Below, one piece after another: positions 7,492-13,103 of a stretch of 22,419 nt of DNA. Source of the stretch: a virus; IMG/VR virus record IMGVR_UViG_3300038416_000752, positions 1-22,419 of that record; one strand, 5' to 3'. The stretch's first letter is position 1; each line of letters starts with the position of its first letter. The notes under the pieces were generated by a model that was not told the origin of the DNA, searched no databases, and saw only the letters and a program-made list of their open reading frames with translations. The position numbers and the translations under genes are program-made.

Positions 7492-7703
7492 GGGAGGTAG
7501 TGGAATCTGAGCCAGGTGATAAACGCGATCAGGAGGCACGTGAACCCGACGCCAAATATCGCGCCTACGATGATGCCCTCGACGATCCGCACCTTCGGCG
7601 CGGTGCGTTTCTCCAGTTCGGCCACGCCGCTGGCGTCGTCCACGAGCAGGTAGCCCGCTTCGCGGCGCGATTGAAGGTTGAAGGTTGAAGGTTGAAGGTT
7701 CAT
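7488..7703 (-). CDS. 71-residue C-terminally membrane-anchored protein
   Basis: A soluble N-terminal 40 residues is followed by one strong membrane helix (about 43-66, VEGIIVGAIFGVGFTCLLIA). The first 11 codons after the ATG are made of a 7-bp tandem repeat on this strand, so they encode a repeat-derived peptide (MNLQPSTFNLQS). Because the unit is not a multiple of three, gain or loss of one unit would shift the frame. Start and stop are both ATGA-coupled to neighbours, which supports expression. There is no ATG after the repeat; only a GTG near codon 27 could serve. The function is unknown. Confidence 0.6.
   Translation of the reverse strand: MNLQPSTFNLQSRREAGYLLVDDASGVAELEKRTAPKVRIVEGIIVGAIFGVGFTCLLIAFITWLRFHYLP
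7671..7698. repeat. Four-copy TTGAAGG heptanucleotide tandem repeat
   Basis: Four perfect copies of TTGAAGG occur on the plus strand (CCTTCAA on the minus strand), followed by two further matching bases. The array covers the first codons of the membrane-protein gene at 7488-7703. Similar heptad arrays are, from memory, common in Verrucomicrobiota genomes, usually between genes. Inside a coding start it could act as a phase-variable tract by slippage. Confidence 0.9.
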
Positions 7704-7897
7704 GGAACGGTCACGGTAAAGTTGACCGGCGGCAGCGGCGACGTGCCGCCGGGGAGTTGGGAAACATCCAGCCGGGCAGTGGCGCCGCCGGCCCGAACAG
7801 ACGATGGGTGAGATTGATTCCGCGCCGGGATGCGGTCGCCCAGCACGACGGCTTTCTGCGCCTCGGTCAATTTAGGGATTTTTGCCTTCGCCCTCAT
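7700..7897 (-). CDS. 65-residue basic protein, unknown function
   Basis: The protein starts MRAKAKIPKLTEAQKAVVLG. The ATG at 7897 overlaps the TGA of the upstream gene and its own TGA overlaps the next ATG. It is basic at the N-terminus, has one short helix, and ends in a Gly/Pro-rich tail (GGATARLDVSQLPGGTSPLP). A longer in-frame version from 8011 reads as unlikely Arg/His-rich sequence inside the neighbouring gene and is rejected. No family is recognised. Confidence 0.55.
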   Translation of the reverse strand: MRAKAKIPKLTEAQKAVVLGDRIPARNQSHPSSVRAGGATARLDVSQLPGGTSPLPPVNFTVTVP

Positions 7898-8331
7898 TGC
7901 AGCCTCCGTTCCAGAAACGCCGCCAGGCTGGCGCGCGTCAGTTCGCGGTTCACTTCGGTGAGTTCGCCCGTGCGCACCAGGCGCGAGATGGTCATGTGGT
8001 TCATCGTCCACTGGACCTCAATTTCGCCACGCGGGAAGGTCCGGCGCGTGCCAAGAATTTTTGCGATTGCCACGCGCGGCTCGCTCCACTTGTTCACGTC
8101 GCCGGTGATCTCTTCTTTCCAAAAGCGCAGTTCGCGGATTTCGCCATCCGGCTTGACGCCGATGTTGAAGACCCACCGCAGAAACTTCGGGTGCGTGGCG
8201 TCCCCGACACAATTAAGCACGCTCTCGGCATCGCACCCGCGCGCGATGCGCACCGCCTCCAGCGTCACCAGCACGGTGCGCGCGCTGATCTCCAGCGGCA
8301 GGCTGCGCTGCATGGCGAGGCGAGTGGTCAT
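7894..8331 (-). CDS. 145-residue early-operon protein, unknown function
   Basis: The protein contains MQRSLPLEISARTVLVTLEA then VRIARGCDAESVLNCVG, followed by HPKFLRWVFNIGV and a helical C-terminus with repeated Arg (ELTRASLAAFLERRL). The segment around residues 100-135 (MTISRLVRTGELTEVNRE) may be a small HTH. No known domain can be named with confidence. Both ends are ATGA-coupled to neighbours. The internal consistency of hydrophobic and charged patterning suggests a real, conserved phage protein. Confidence 0.7.
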   Translation of the reverse strand: MTTRLAMQRSLPLEISARTVLVTLEAVRIARGCDAESVLNCVGDATHPKFLRWVFNIGVKPDGEIRELRFWKEEITGDVNKWSEPRVAIAKILGTRRTFPRGEIEVQWTMNHMTISRLVRTGELTEVNRELTRASLAAFLERRLQ

Positions 8332-8609
8332 ATCGTGGCAAGAGTGGCGATAGCTTCCTCGCGCAGGTTCATTGAACTGCGTAACATGGCCAGTTGGTTG
8401 GTTGACAACTCATCCCGGCTGCACATGTCTTCCGCCAGGCGACGGAACGAGCGCACCTCGTCAATGGTTGTGGCGCGCATCACTGCGCCCAGGATTTCAT
8501 CGTAGGTAGAAGCGCATCGGGCAGCCTGCTCTCTGGCAACCTCGTCGCTCTCGGTGTTGTTCATGCCGCCGGCTTGGCAGGCTTCATATACTTCGTCGTA
8601 TGTTTTCAT
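8328..8609 (-). CDS. 93-residue helical early protein, unknown function
   Basis: This is an acidic, helical protein (MKTYDEVYEACQAGGMNN at the start; DEVRSFRRLAEDMCSRDEL further on). It has a good ribosome site, GGAGT 4 nt before the ATG, one of the few strong ones in this operon, so it may be translated independently of the gene upstream. A 100-bp gap containing a stable-looking hairpin separates it from the preceding gene. No domain is recognised. Confidence 0.65.
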   Translation of the reverse strand: MKTYDEVYEACQAGGMNNTESDEVAREQAARCASTYDEILGAVMRATTIDEVRSFRRLAEDMCSRDELSTNQLAMLRSSMNLREEAIATLATI

Positions 8610-8634
8610 TGTGACTCCTTTTCCCGGAGCTGCG

Positions 8635-8663
8635 CCGAACCGGAGCTTGCGCTCTCAGTTCGG
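8635..8663 (-). other. Intercistronic hairpin with GCAA tetraloop
   Basis: Read on the minus strand, CCGAAC and GTTCGG form an outer 6-bp stem. An inner GAGC/GCTC stem closes a GCAA (GNRA-type) loop. It lies in the 100-bp gap of the early operon, upstream of the gene starting at 8609. There is no T-tract, so it is not a simple terminator. It could be an mRNA processing or stability element. Confidence 0.5.
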
Positions 8664-8709
8664 GCAGCCGGGCTTCGCGGTGTTCGGTTCGGAATGTGTC
8701 GGGAAGAAA

Positions 8710-8931
8710 TCATTGCGCGGCCTCCAGTTTTAGAAGCTCCTGAAATTTCATCTGCGCCAATTCGTGAGCGCGGATGGATTCGAGAACCTGCTTTACCTCG
8801 GTACGGCGTGGATAATTTTTTGGGAGCAGCACGAGTAGTGTGACCAAGTCCTCTTTGCGTTGGGCGATGTTATCCGGCAGCCGCGCGATGGTGCGCGCCA
8901 CAAAATGGTCGAGGTGTATCGGATTAATCAT
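8710..8931 (-). CDS. 73-residue early protein, unknown function
   Basis: This is the second gene of the early operon. Its ATG overlaps the TGA of the Ner-like gene. The sequence is all-helical in character (HFVARTIARLPDNIAQRKED then LVTLLVLLPKNYPRRTEVKQ and a C-terminal amphipathic helix KFQELLKLEAAQ). No catalytic or metal-binding residues stand out. It could be a small regulatory or adaptor protein working with the HTH protein encoded upstream, based only on position. Confidence 0.6.
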   Translation of the reverse strand: MINPIHLDHFVARTIARLPDNIAQRKEDLVTLLVLLPKNYPRRTEVKQVLESIRAHELAQMKFQELLKLEAAQ

Positions 8932-9104
8932 AGGAGGTATTTTTCAATCAGCGCAACGGTGGGACCGAAGCGTTCGGGATTGTTGACGGCGCGGTGAATG
9001 GTCGTTCGGGCGCGGCCAATCTTGCGGGCAAAGCCTTCAACGCCGTGATAACCGCGCTTCCAGCAGAGCTTCCGTAAATTCTTTTTGTTGACTTTTTCGT
9101 CCAT
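8928..9104 (-). CDS. 58-residue HTH protein, Ner/Cro-like early regulator
   Basis: This is the first gene of the leftward operon, starting MDEKVNKKNLRKLCWKRGYH. Residues about 20-44 (GVEGFARKIGRARTTIHRAV) fit a helix-turn-helix, and the basic N-terminus suits DNA contact. In Mu, Ner is a small DNA-binding protein encoded just downstream of the early promoter and divergent from the repressor. The size and location here are the same, so a Ner/Cro-type role (turning down the early and repressor promoters) is inferred. No ribosome site is evident before the ATG. The TGA overlaps the next ATG, which supports the reading frame. Confidence 0.68.
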   Translation of the reverse strand: MDEKVNKKNLRKLCWKRGYHGVEGFARKIGRARTTIHRAVNNPERFGPTVALIEKYLL

Positions 9105-9185
9105 GTGCGTTTAATTCTGTTGAGTAAGGTAACACTCCGTTACGCAACACGTCAACAGATAAATGTTGTTTTAGTAAAATAATTT
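9105..9185. promoter_or_regulatory. Divergent early/repressor control region with three inverted repeats
   Basis: This 81-bp AT-richer gap separates the repressor from the early operon. It holds three inverted repeats: GTAAC-N5-GTTAC (9129-9143), CAACA-N6-TGTTG (9153-9168) and TTTTA-G-TAAAA (9169-9179). On the plus strand TCAACA (9152-9157), 17 bp, then TAAAAT (9175-9180) makes a promoter for the repressor. Its transcript would begin at about the GTG itself. On the minus strand TTGACG (9155-9150) is a good -35 for the early operon, but its -10 is poor (TTACCT or TACCTT). Repressor and Ner-like proteins are the likely ligands. Confidence 0.65.
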
Positions 9186-9629
9186 GTGAGGCCGGAAAAC
9201 CTTGAATTCATTGCCCTACTAGAGGCGTCGGGCTGGAAACCGATTGATGTTGCTCGCCGACTTGAGCTGAGTCGTGGCGCGATCAGCCGCTACAAGTCTG
9301 GCGACATGAAGCCCAGTCCGCAGGTTTTGCAGTTATTCAAATTCATCCTGGCCAGCGAGCAGCCGGGTGCATTAGCGCCGCTGGCCTTGAAAGAGGAATC
9401 GCTCGCCTCTTGGGAAAGAAAAATTCTGGACGACCTCCGCTGGCTACACGACGCGGACCGCGCGCATGTGCTGAAGGTGATCCGCACCTTGATCGAAGGA
9501 CTCCCGAAACGAGAGCCGGTTTCCTGCCAGAAAACAAAGCCGGTCAGTTCCGGTAAAAAGAGTCCGACGGATCAGATGGTGGAGATAATCGAAAACCACG
9601 TTGGGAAGAATTACGGCGCTCCAAAATAG
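9186..9629 (+). CDS. XRE-family phage repressor (c-like)
   Basis: This 147-residue protein uses a GTG start. Residues about 8-45 (LLEASGWKPIDVARRLELSR then GAISRYKSGDMKPSPQ) are a clear XRE/Cro-type HTH. The rest is helical and charged, with a Lys/Ser-rich linker (about 105-130), and may serve for oligomerisation. It has no LexA-like peptidase residues, so RecA-driven self-cleavage is not expected. It diverges from the early operon and sits in the place of Mu c repressor, although Mu c has a different DNA-binding fold. No ribosome site precedes the GTG and a promoter -10 ends 5 bp before it, which suggests leaderless translation as for lambda cI. Confidence 0.82.
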   Translation: MRPENLEFIALLEASGWKPIDVARRLELSRGAISRYKSGDMKPSPQVLQLFKFILASEQPGALAPLALKEESLASWERKILDDLRWLHDADRAHVLKVIRTLIEGLPKREPVSCQKTKPVSSGKKSPTDQMVEIIENHVGKNYGAPK

Positions 9630-9714
9630 CAGCAACGGCCATGAGAAGATCGTGCAACAGCTTTTCCTGTTCGGATTTCGGCAGCGACTCAAACAATACA
9701 ACAATTCGCGTCAT
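9544..9714 (-). CDS. Possible 56-residue antisense small protein
   Basis: This ORF starts MTRIVVLFESLPKSEQEKLL. It has a convincing amphipathic helical N-terminal half (HDLLMAVAAILERR) and a Pro/Ser-rich tail. It converges with and overlaps the last 86 bp of the repressor gene on the other strand. The overlapped part is the less protein-like tail. No ribosome site is visible. Either it is a genuine small gene (for instance a repressor antagonist) or chance coding. The helical part lying outside the repressor gene is the argument for it. Confidence 0.35.
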   Translation of the reverse strand: MTRIVVLFESLPKSEQEKLLHDLLMAVAAILERRNSSQRGFRLSPPSDPSDSFYRN

Positions 9715-9942
9715 GATAAAAAAGCGCGGACCCGGCATACCGGAACCGAGGCACCGCGAAGCGCCCTTACCCCAATACACCGAGCCGCGCCAATTGACGC
9801 GCGCTCGGATTTGGGGAGTAAGAGAAAATTCGCGGTTTTCGGAACCGCCAAATCCGTCGCTCAAACTTATACGCAGACTGTGCCTCAATCTTCGGAAAAA
9901 TCGAAGCCATTTCTTGCGATTTACTACCTGCTTCTTGTTGAC
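9630..9942. other. 313-bp gap with inverted repeats, no convincing plus-strand gene
   Basis: Apart from the possible small minus-strand ORF at its left end, I see no gene. The plus frame is open through much of it but reads like noise before the lipoprotein signal at 9943. There are two inverted repeats. CGAGC (9781-9785) pairs with GCTCG (9803-9807), with an inner GCGC pair. GCGGTT (9832-9837) pairs with AACCGC (9843-9848). Neither has a T-tract. They may be part of an untranslated leader or a weak termination zone after the repressor. Confidence 0.5.
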
Positions 9943-10344
9943 ATGAAGACCACCATCTACCTTGTCGCCATCGCCGCGCTGCTCTGCGGTTGCAACAAGC
10001 CCTCCCAGTGGGAATATAAAACTGTCGAGGTTGACAATTCCATCCACGGTTATTTGGAGCGTGCCAAAACTAAAACCTCTGATAGTGAACGGGCTGAAGT
10101 TTACCGCACTGAAAATTCCGAGCCAGGTGACTTTGGAAACCTTGAAATCCAACTTGCAAAAATTGGTGATGAGGGATGGGAACTGGTCGGTGCAGTGCCG
10201 GAATTAGAGACACCATCACAGGCCGAGCGTTTAGATGGTAACGACCTTCACGAAACGGAACCCTTGGTGACTCCGCGCTATAAACCATTCACCAACGTTC
10301 GCACCGGGAAAATCATTCTGATCTTCAAACGCCCGGCTCGCTGA
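9943..10344 (+). CDS. Lipoprotein with DUF4177-like domain
   Basis: This 133-residue protein begins MKTTIYLVAIAALLCGCNKP, a lipoprotein signal peptide with Cys17 as the likely lipidated residue (lipobox LCGC). The mature part has WEYKTVEV and, about 50 residues later, LAKIGDEGWELVGAVPE. Both are hallmarks of DUF4177-type domains, small folds of unknown function. It is not part of the late operon, because a terminator lies downstream. It may be expressed in the lysogen with the repressor, as a moron that alters the host envelope. The frame is open further upstream to 9601, but the signal peptide defines the start. No ribosome site is visible. Confidence 0.72.
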   Translation: MKTTIYLVAIAALLCGCNKPSQWEYKTVEVDNSIHGYLERAKTKTSDSERAEVYRTENSEPGDFGNLEIQLAKIGDEGWELVGAVPELETPSQAERLDGNDLHETEPLVTPRYKPFTNVRTGKIILIFKRPAR

Positions 10345-10367
10345 CTCCACGCATTGCTCGCCAGAAA

Positions 10368-10676
10368 ATGAACGCTGAGAAATATCAATCACATCCCTGC
10401 CCGAAGTGTGGTACGCCGAATCTGGGCACCGAGTTGCAGGTGCATCGTGGCCTCAAATGCGTCAGTTGCGGGACCGGCTACATTCCGGTTGTCATTGAGC
10501 CGCGTGGGTTCGAGCAAAAAGAATCGCCGGCGGCGCTGCTGGTCCTGGGCGCGTTCGTTGTGATATTGGCCATCGTGTTCGGGTTCATTTCCATCTGGCT
10601 CACGCTGGCAATTGCCGCCGTCGGTTTGCTTGCTGGAATTTTCATCCTGCTGCTGCGCGCCAAAAAAAGTAATTGA
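10368..10676 (+). CDS. Zinc-ribbon membrane protein
   Basis: This 102-residue protein has an N-terminal zinc ribbon, CPKCGTPNLGTEL (about 10-22) with CVSCGTGY (about 31-38). Two membrane helices follow (about 53-76 and 78-95), and it ends in a basic tail RAKKSN. The Cys-rich part followed by two membrane helices resembles small bacterial zinc-ribbon membrane proteins of unknown function. It lies 23 bp after the lipoprotein gene and 33 bp before a strong terminator, so both probably share one transcript. A role in changing the lysogen's envelope is only inference. Confidence 0.68.
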   Translation: MNAEKYQSHPCPKCGTPNLGTELQVHRGLKCVSCGTGYIPVVIEPRGFEQKESPAALLVLGAFVVILAIVFGFISIWLTLAIAAVGLLAGIFILLLRAKKSN

Positions 10677-10709
10677 CGCACTGAGTGCCCCGTGACTAGA
10701 TAGCCCCAT

Positions 10710-10745
10710 GGGCGGCCACAGCGAGGAATGGGCCGTCCGTTTTTT
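10710..10745 (+). terminator. Rho-independent terminator
   Basis: GGGCGGCC (10710-10717) pairs with GGCCGTCC (10731-10738) as an 8-bp stem with one G-T pair and a 13-nt loop. A G and then six T residues (10740-10745) follow. It ends the repressor-side rightward transcript and insulates the late operon. Confidence 0.8.
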
Positions 10746-10923
10746 GTCCCCTCATAACTTCAGGCTCCCGGAGCCTGCCTGCTTTCTTCCAGTCACGCCA
10801 TAGTCGCGGCGTGATTCGGGCAATAACTCCAAACCATTTGAAGGCCGGCGGACGGCTCGTTCCTCGGATGCTTGCCCGTATCCGTCCGGCCGTCGGTCTT
10901 CAGTTTTCCAACCCACTGATCCC
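10746..10923 (+). promoter_or_regulatory. Hairpin-rich leader of the late operon
   Basis: This 178-bp gap between the terminator and the first late gene contains CAGGCTC-CCG-GAGCCTG (10761-10777), a tight 7-bp hairpin. TCACGCC (10793-10799) pairs with GGCGTGA (10808-10814), another 7-bp hairpin. A further GGACGG...CCGTCC pairing lies at about 10850-10903. I could not identify a convincing sigma70 promoter. The region should contain the late promoter, and the hairpins may be a structured leader or binding sites for a late activator. I recognise no known riboswitch. Confidence 0.45.
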
Positions 10924-11694
10924 ATGAACAAACTTTCCCAACTTATTTCGGACGGCGACGGCGCGCCCAGCACGATGCGCCTGGCCGTGCTCCTCATCAT
11001 CGTGCCAATCATGACGGTCTGGACCGTCCTCTCCATCAAGACCGGAGCGATGATTGATTTGGACGCCAAATGGCTTGGCCTCATCGCCGCCGCACTGGCC
11101 GCCAAGACCGGCCAGAGCTTTTCGGAAAATTTAACCGCAAAGAACGCAGAGAACGCAAAGCCTGCCGGTGGGACGCCGGCGCTCCCAGGCGCGGCCTTGA
11201 TTTTAGCCTTTAGCCTTTTGACTTCAGCCTTTCTTTGTTCTGGCTGCCGCTCAGTCGCACCAGGCCAGCCTTCGGGCGTACTGAGTCACGACACCAACGG
11301 CATCGTTTACATCGGCACCTGGACGGTGCGCACAAATGACGTTTACAACGGAATCAAAATCGCCGCGACCATCGGAACGCAGCAAGGTGTTCGCGCCGAC
11401 ACGAACTCCATCACTTACTTCAAACTCGTGGCGCAGGTTCTCACCGTGGCACTCGATGACGGCCAGCTTGATCCGGTCGCTATCCGCACGACCATCGCCA
11501 GCCTGCCCATGCCGGATAACCCGGATGTGAACAACGGCATCGTGAGCGGCCTTGCGCTATACCAGGCATTTTTCGGACAGGTGGTCGCGCAAAAAATCGG
11601 CGACGCCAGTCCGTACCTCGCGCCCGCCCTCACGGCCTTGCGCGATGGCATCACCGCCGGCCTGCCCATTCAACCCGCAACCCCGACACCGTAA
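10924..11694 (+). CDS. Holin-like domain fused to lipoprotein-like domain (repeat-linked ORF)
   Basis: This ORF has 256 residues. Residues 1-70 look like a small holin: two hydrophobic helices (about 18-38 and 47-62) after MNKLSQLISDGDGAPS. Residues about 70-88 are encoded by dispersed-repeat DNA (AKNAENAKPAGGTPALP). Residues 89-108 look like a lipoprotein signal (ALILAFSLLTSAFLCSGC, though -3 is Cys, not Leu). The remainder, about 150 residues, is an unrecognised domain with IGTWTVRTNDVYNGIK and VAQVLTVALDDGQLDP. The second part has no ATG of its own, only TTG codons, so two ancestral genes may have been merged by repeat insertion. It is the first late gene and probably has a lysis role. Confidence 0.6.
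   Translation: MNKLSQLISDGDGAPSTMRLAVLLIIVPIMTVWTVLSIKTGAMIDLDAKWLGLIAAALAAKTGQSFSENLTAKNAENAKPAGGTPALPGAALILAFSLLTSAFLCSGCRSVAPGQPSGVLSHDTNGIVYIGTWTVRTNDVYNGIKIAATIGTQQGVRADTNSITYFKLVAQVLTVALDDGQLDPVAIRTTIASLPMPDNPDVNNGIVSGLALYQAFFGQVVAQKIGDASPYLAPALTALRDGITAGLPIQPATPTP
11133..11240. repeat. Dispersed-type repeat block inside coding sequence
   Basis: A 9-bp unit (CGCAAAGAA, CGCAGAGAA, CGCAAAG; 11136-11160) is followed by a GC-rich partly palindromic block with GCCGGTGGGACGCCGGC (11164-11180). A TTTAGCC-type heptad-like tract comes next (from about 11201, TTTTAGCCTTTAGCC). I remember all three as common intergenic repeats in Verrucomicrobiota. Here they lie between the holin-like and lipoprotein-like parts of one ORF. 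Confidence 0.6.
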
Positions 11695-11892
11695 ATGTGG
11701 AACGCCGTTACAGCCGTCTTCACCGCCATCGGTCGCGCGCTCGGACTGGTCCAACAGCGCGATGCCGAGAAGAACGCGGCGGACGTGAAGGCGTCGGCCA
11801 TCGCCGGCTCGGAACAAAAGCAGGTTGACCAGGCGACCGAGGCCGTGGCGAAAGATGACGTAACTGAAATTAGAAACGATTTGGCGGAGTAA
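11695..11892 (+). CDS. 65-residue small late protein, unknown function
   Basis: The protein starts MWNAVTAVFTAIGRALGLVQ, a moderately hydrophobic amphipathic helix. A charged, Ala/Glu-rich helix or coiled coil follows (about 22-65). The ATG immediately follows the TAA of the fused ORF, so translation is probably coupled. A membrane-associated lysis accessory (for example an antiholin or a small spanin-like protein) would fit the location, but no family is recognised. Confidence 0.6.
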   Translation: MWNAVTAVFTAIGRALGLVQQRDAEKNAADVKASAIAGSEQKQVDQATEAVAKDDVTEIRNDLAE

Positions 11893-11916
11893 ACAACAAA
11901 CAACCCAAAGGAAAAT

Positions 11917-12147
11917 ATGCACTTCAAAAACGGCAGAGAAGCAAAGAACGGCGATAAGGTAATTCTGATTCCATCCTACGGACCTCCGGTGGCGGGGATT
12001 CTGTATGACGCAGTGGCAGGCAACGATGCCTGCAATGGTAGGTTGGCGATTCCCTCGCAGAGCGACCCGGTGGCAAACCTATCAGAATGTTTGCACGCCG
12101 ACGATGTGGCCAAGGCGACAATCCCTGATTCATCTGCGCCGAAATAA
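11917..12147 (+). CDS. 76-residue late-operon protein, unknown function
   Basis: The N-terminus MHFKNGREAKNGDKVILIPS followed by GPPVAGILYDA reads like a small SH3/KOW-type beta barrel with a G-D-K-V turn. Two Cys (about residues 39 and 59) are present, with the phrase NLSECLHADDVAKA near the C-terminus. AAAGGAAAA lies about 5-8 nt before the ATG as a ribosome site. It lies between small lysis-region genes. Its function is unknown; a nucleic-acid or protein-binding barrel is inferred from the pattern alone. Confidence 0.68.
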   Translation: MHFKNGREAKNGDKVILIPSYGPPVAGILYDAVAGNDACNGRLAIPSQSDPVANLSECLHADDVAKATIPDSSAPK

Positions 12148-12270
12148 ATTTCGCACAGCGAAATGGAATAACACCTACACATGAAACCAAAACAGCCGCG
12201 CCGGACGACTGAAGATTGTGCGCACAATCTTGAAGGCTGGGGATCGGGCGAAAGCCCGGCGGCCATCCGG
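12148..12270 (+). other. Structured intergenic element: three hairpins including a 20-bp palindrome
   Basis: Three strong inverted repeats follow one another. ATTTCGC-ACA-GCGAAAT lies at 12148-12164. A perfect 20-bp palindrome, AAGATTGTGCGCACAATCTT, lies at 12212-12231. CGGGC-GAAA-GCCCG, with a GNRA loop, lies at 12245-12258, and outer GGAT/ATCC (12241-12244, 12265-12268) can extend its stem. An open frame crosses it from 12181 into the lipoprotein gene, but that peptide does not look like a protein. It may be a structured RNA, a REP-like mobile repeat or a protein-binding site. Confidence 0.5.
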
Positions 12271-12294
12271 CACCTTTACCGTCATCAGGTTCTC

Positions 12295-12678
12295 ATGGCG
12301 GCGATCCACTGTTTTGTTACCTGTCTGTTAACACTGCTCGCATTTGCTCTGCTCATTCTTTTAACGAGTTGCGGCACGGTCATTCCCAAGCCCGTCCAGG
12401 CGAACGTGGCGAGCTACGACGGCGGCGCGCAGAACAGCGGCTTGATTTGCATGACCACGAACAGCACCGGAGAGGTGACCGGCGCTGTCATCACGCCTCA
12501 CGCGCGGGACCGCTACAACGCACTCGTCACACTTTACAGCACGAACTTTTTTCCGCGCCTGGAGATTGACGCCGGCATCACGCCCGCGCCGCCTAACTTC
12601 CGCATTGATGCCGAACACCTCGTTGACTTCATGCGGATGAACCGATGGCACAAGGCAGCCGCCCCACCCAAACCATGA
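12295..12678 (+). CDS. Late-operon lipoprotein
   Basis: This 127-residue protein starts MAAIHCFVTCLLTLLAFALL and has a lipobox LTSC with Cys26 as the lipidation site. The mature domain of about 100 residues (PVQANVASYDGGAQNSGL then ARDRYNALVTLYSTNFFPRL) is of no recognised family. ATG at 12295 is preferred over 12181 because it gives a correctly sized signal peptide. The stop overlaps the next ATG (ATGA at 12675-12678). A lipoprotein directly before a membrane/coiled-coil gene recalls outer-membrane and inner-membrane spanin pairs, but this one is longer than typical Rz1, so that role is unproven. Confidence 0.68.
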   Translation: MAAIHCFVTCLLTLLAFALLILLTSCGTVIPKPVQANVASYDGGAQNSGLICMTTNSTGEVTGAVITPHARDRYNALVTLYSTNFFPRLEIDAGITPAPPNFRIDAEHLVDFMRMNRWHKAAAPPKP

Positions 12679-13103
12679 ACCCACTTGCTCAACGCGTGCG
12701 CCCGATAATACTGGCTCAATCCACCGACCTGCCTTCCGTGCCCGACTCCACGTTGAAGTGGGTGCTGATTATTTTGATTTCCATTTGTCTCATCGCGGCG
12801 GCCCTGTACGCCGCCTTCCGCAAAAGCGGTCCCGTGAAGATTGACGATAACCCGCCCCCGGAATATCGCAAGGCGCCCAAGCGGTATAACCACGACGCGA
12901 CCGAGCAACGGTTTGTCCGTGCCGAGAACCGGCTGGATGGTCACGACACGGAACTGGACCGGCTCTGGCAGACGCTGCGGGTTGACCTGCCGGAAATGGA
13001 ACGCCGCATCAACAAGGCGGGTGAGGACCGGATTGAAAAAGTCCGCGAGCAGGTCAACCAGGTGCTGGAGAAGATCGGCGAATTGAAGGGGAGGGTGGAA
13101 TGA
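12675..13103 (+). CDS. Membrane-anchored coiled-coil protein (Mu gp25/DUF2730-like)
   Basis: This 142-residue protein has one membrane helix (about 29-48, LKWVLIILISICLIAAALYA) and a basic Pro-rich linker. A long coiled coil follows (about 75-142; ENRLDGHDTELDRLWQTL, IEKVREQVNQVLEKIGELKG). The position two genes before terminase and the membrane-then-coiled-coil layout match the Mu gp25-type (DUF2730) protein, whose function is unknown. An inner-membrane spanin is an alternative given the lipoprotein gene just upstream. The start at 12675 is fixed by the ATGA overlap; a longer frame from 12645 is less likely. Confidence 0.68.
   Translation: MNPLAQRVRPIILAQSTDLPSVPDSTLKWVLIILISICLIAAALYAAFRKSGPVKIDDNPPPEYRKAPKRYNHDATEQRFVRAENRLDGHDTELDRLWQTLRVDLPEMERRINKAGEDRIEKVREQVNQVLEKIGELKGRVE

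Noticed and set aside
8931-8940. AGGAGGT on the plus strand (and a similar TACCTCC before the ATGs at 8931 and 7491)
   Set aside because: No plus-strand start follows. On the minus strand these bases are the last codons (Tyr-Leu-Leu or Tyr-Leu-Pro) of the upstream coupled genes, so the shared motif is coincidence.
12181-12294. Longer N-terminus of the lipoprotein gene
   Set aside because: It would put 38 polar residues before the signal peptide and is made of palindromic DNA; ATG 12295 gives a normal lipoprotein signal.
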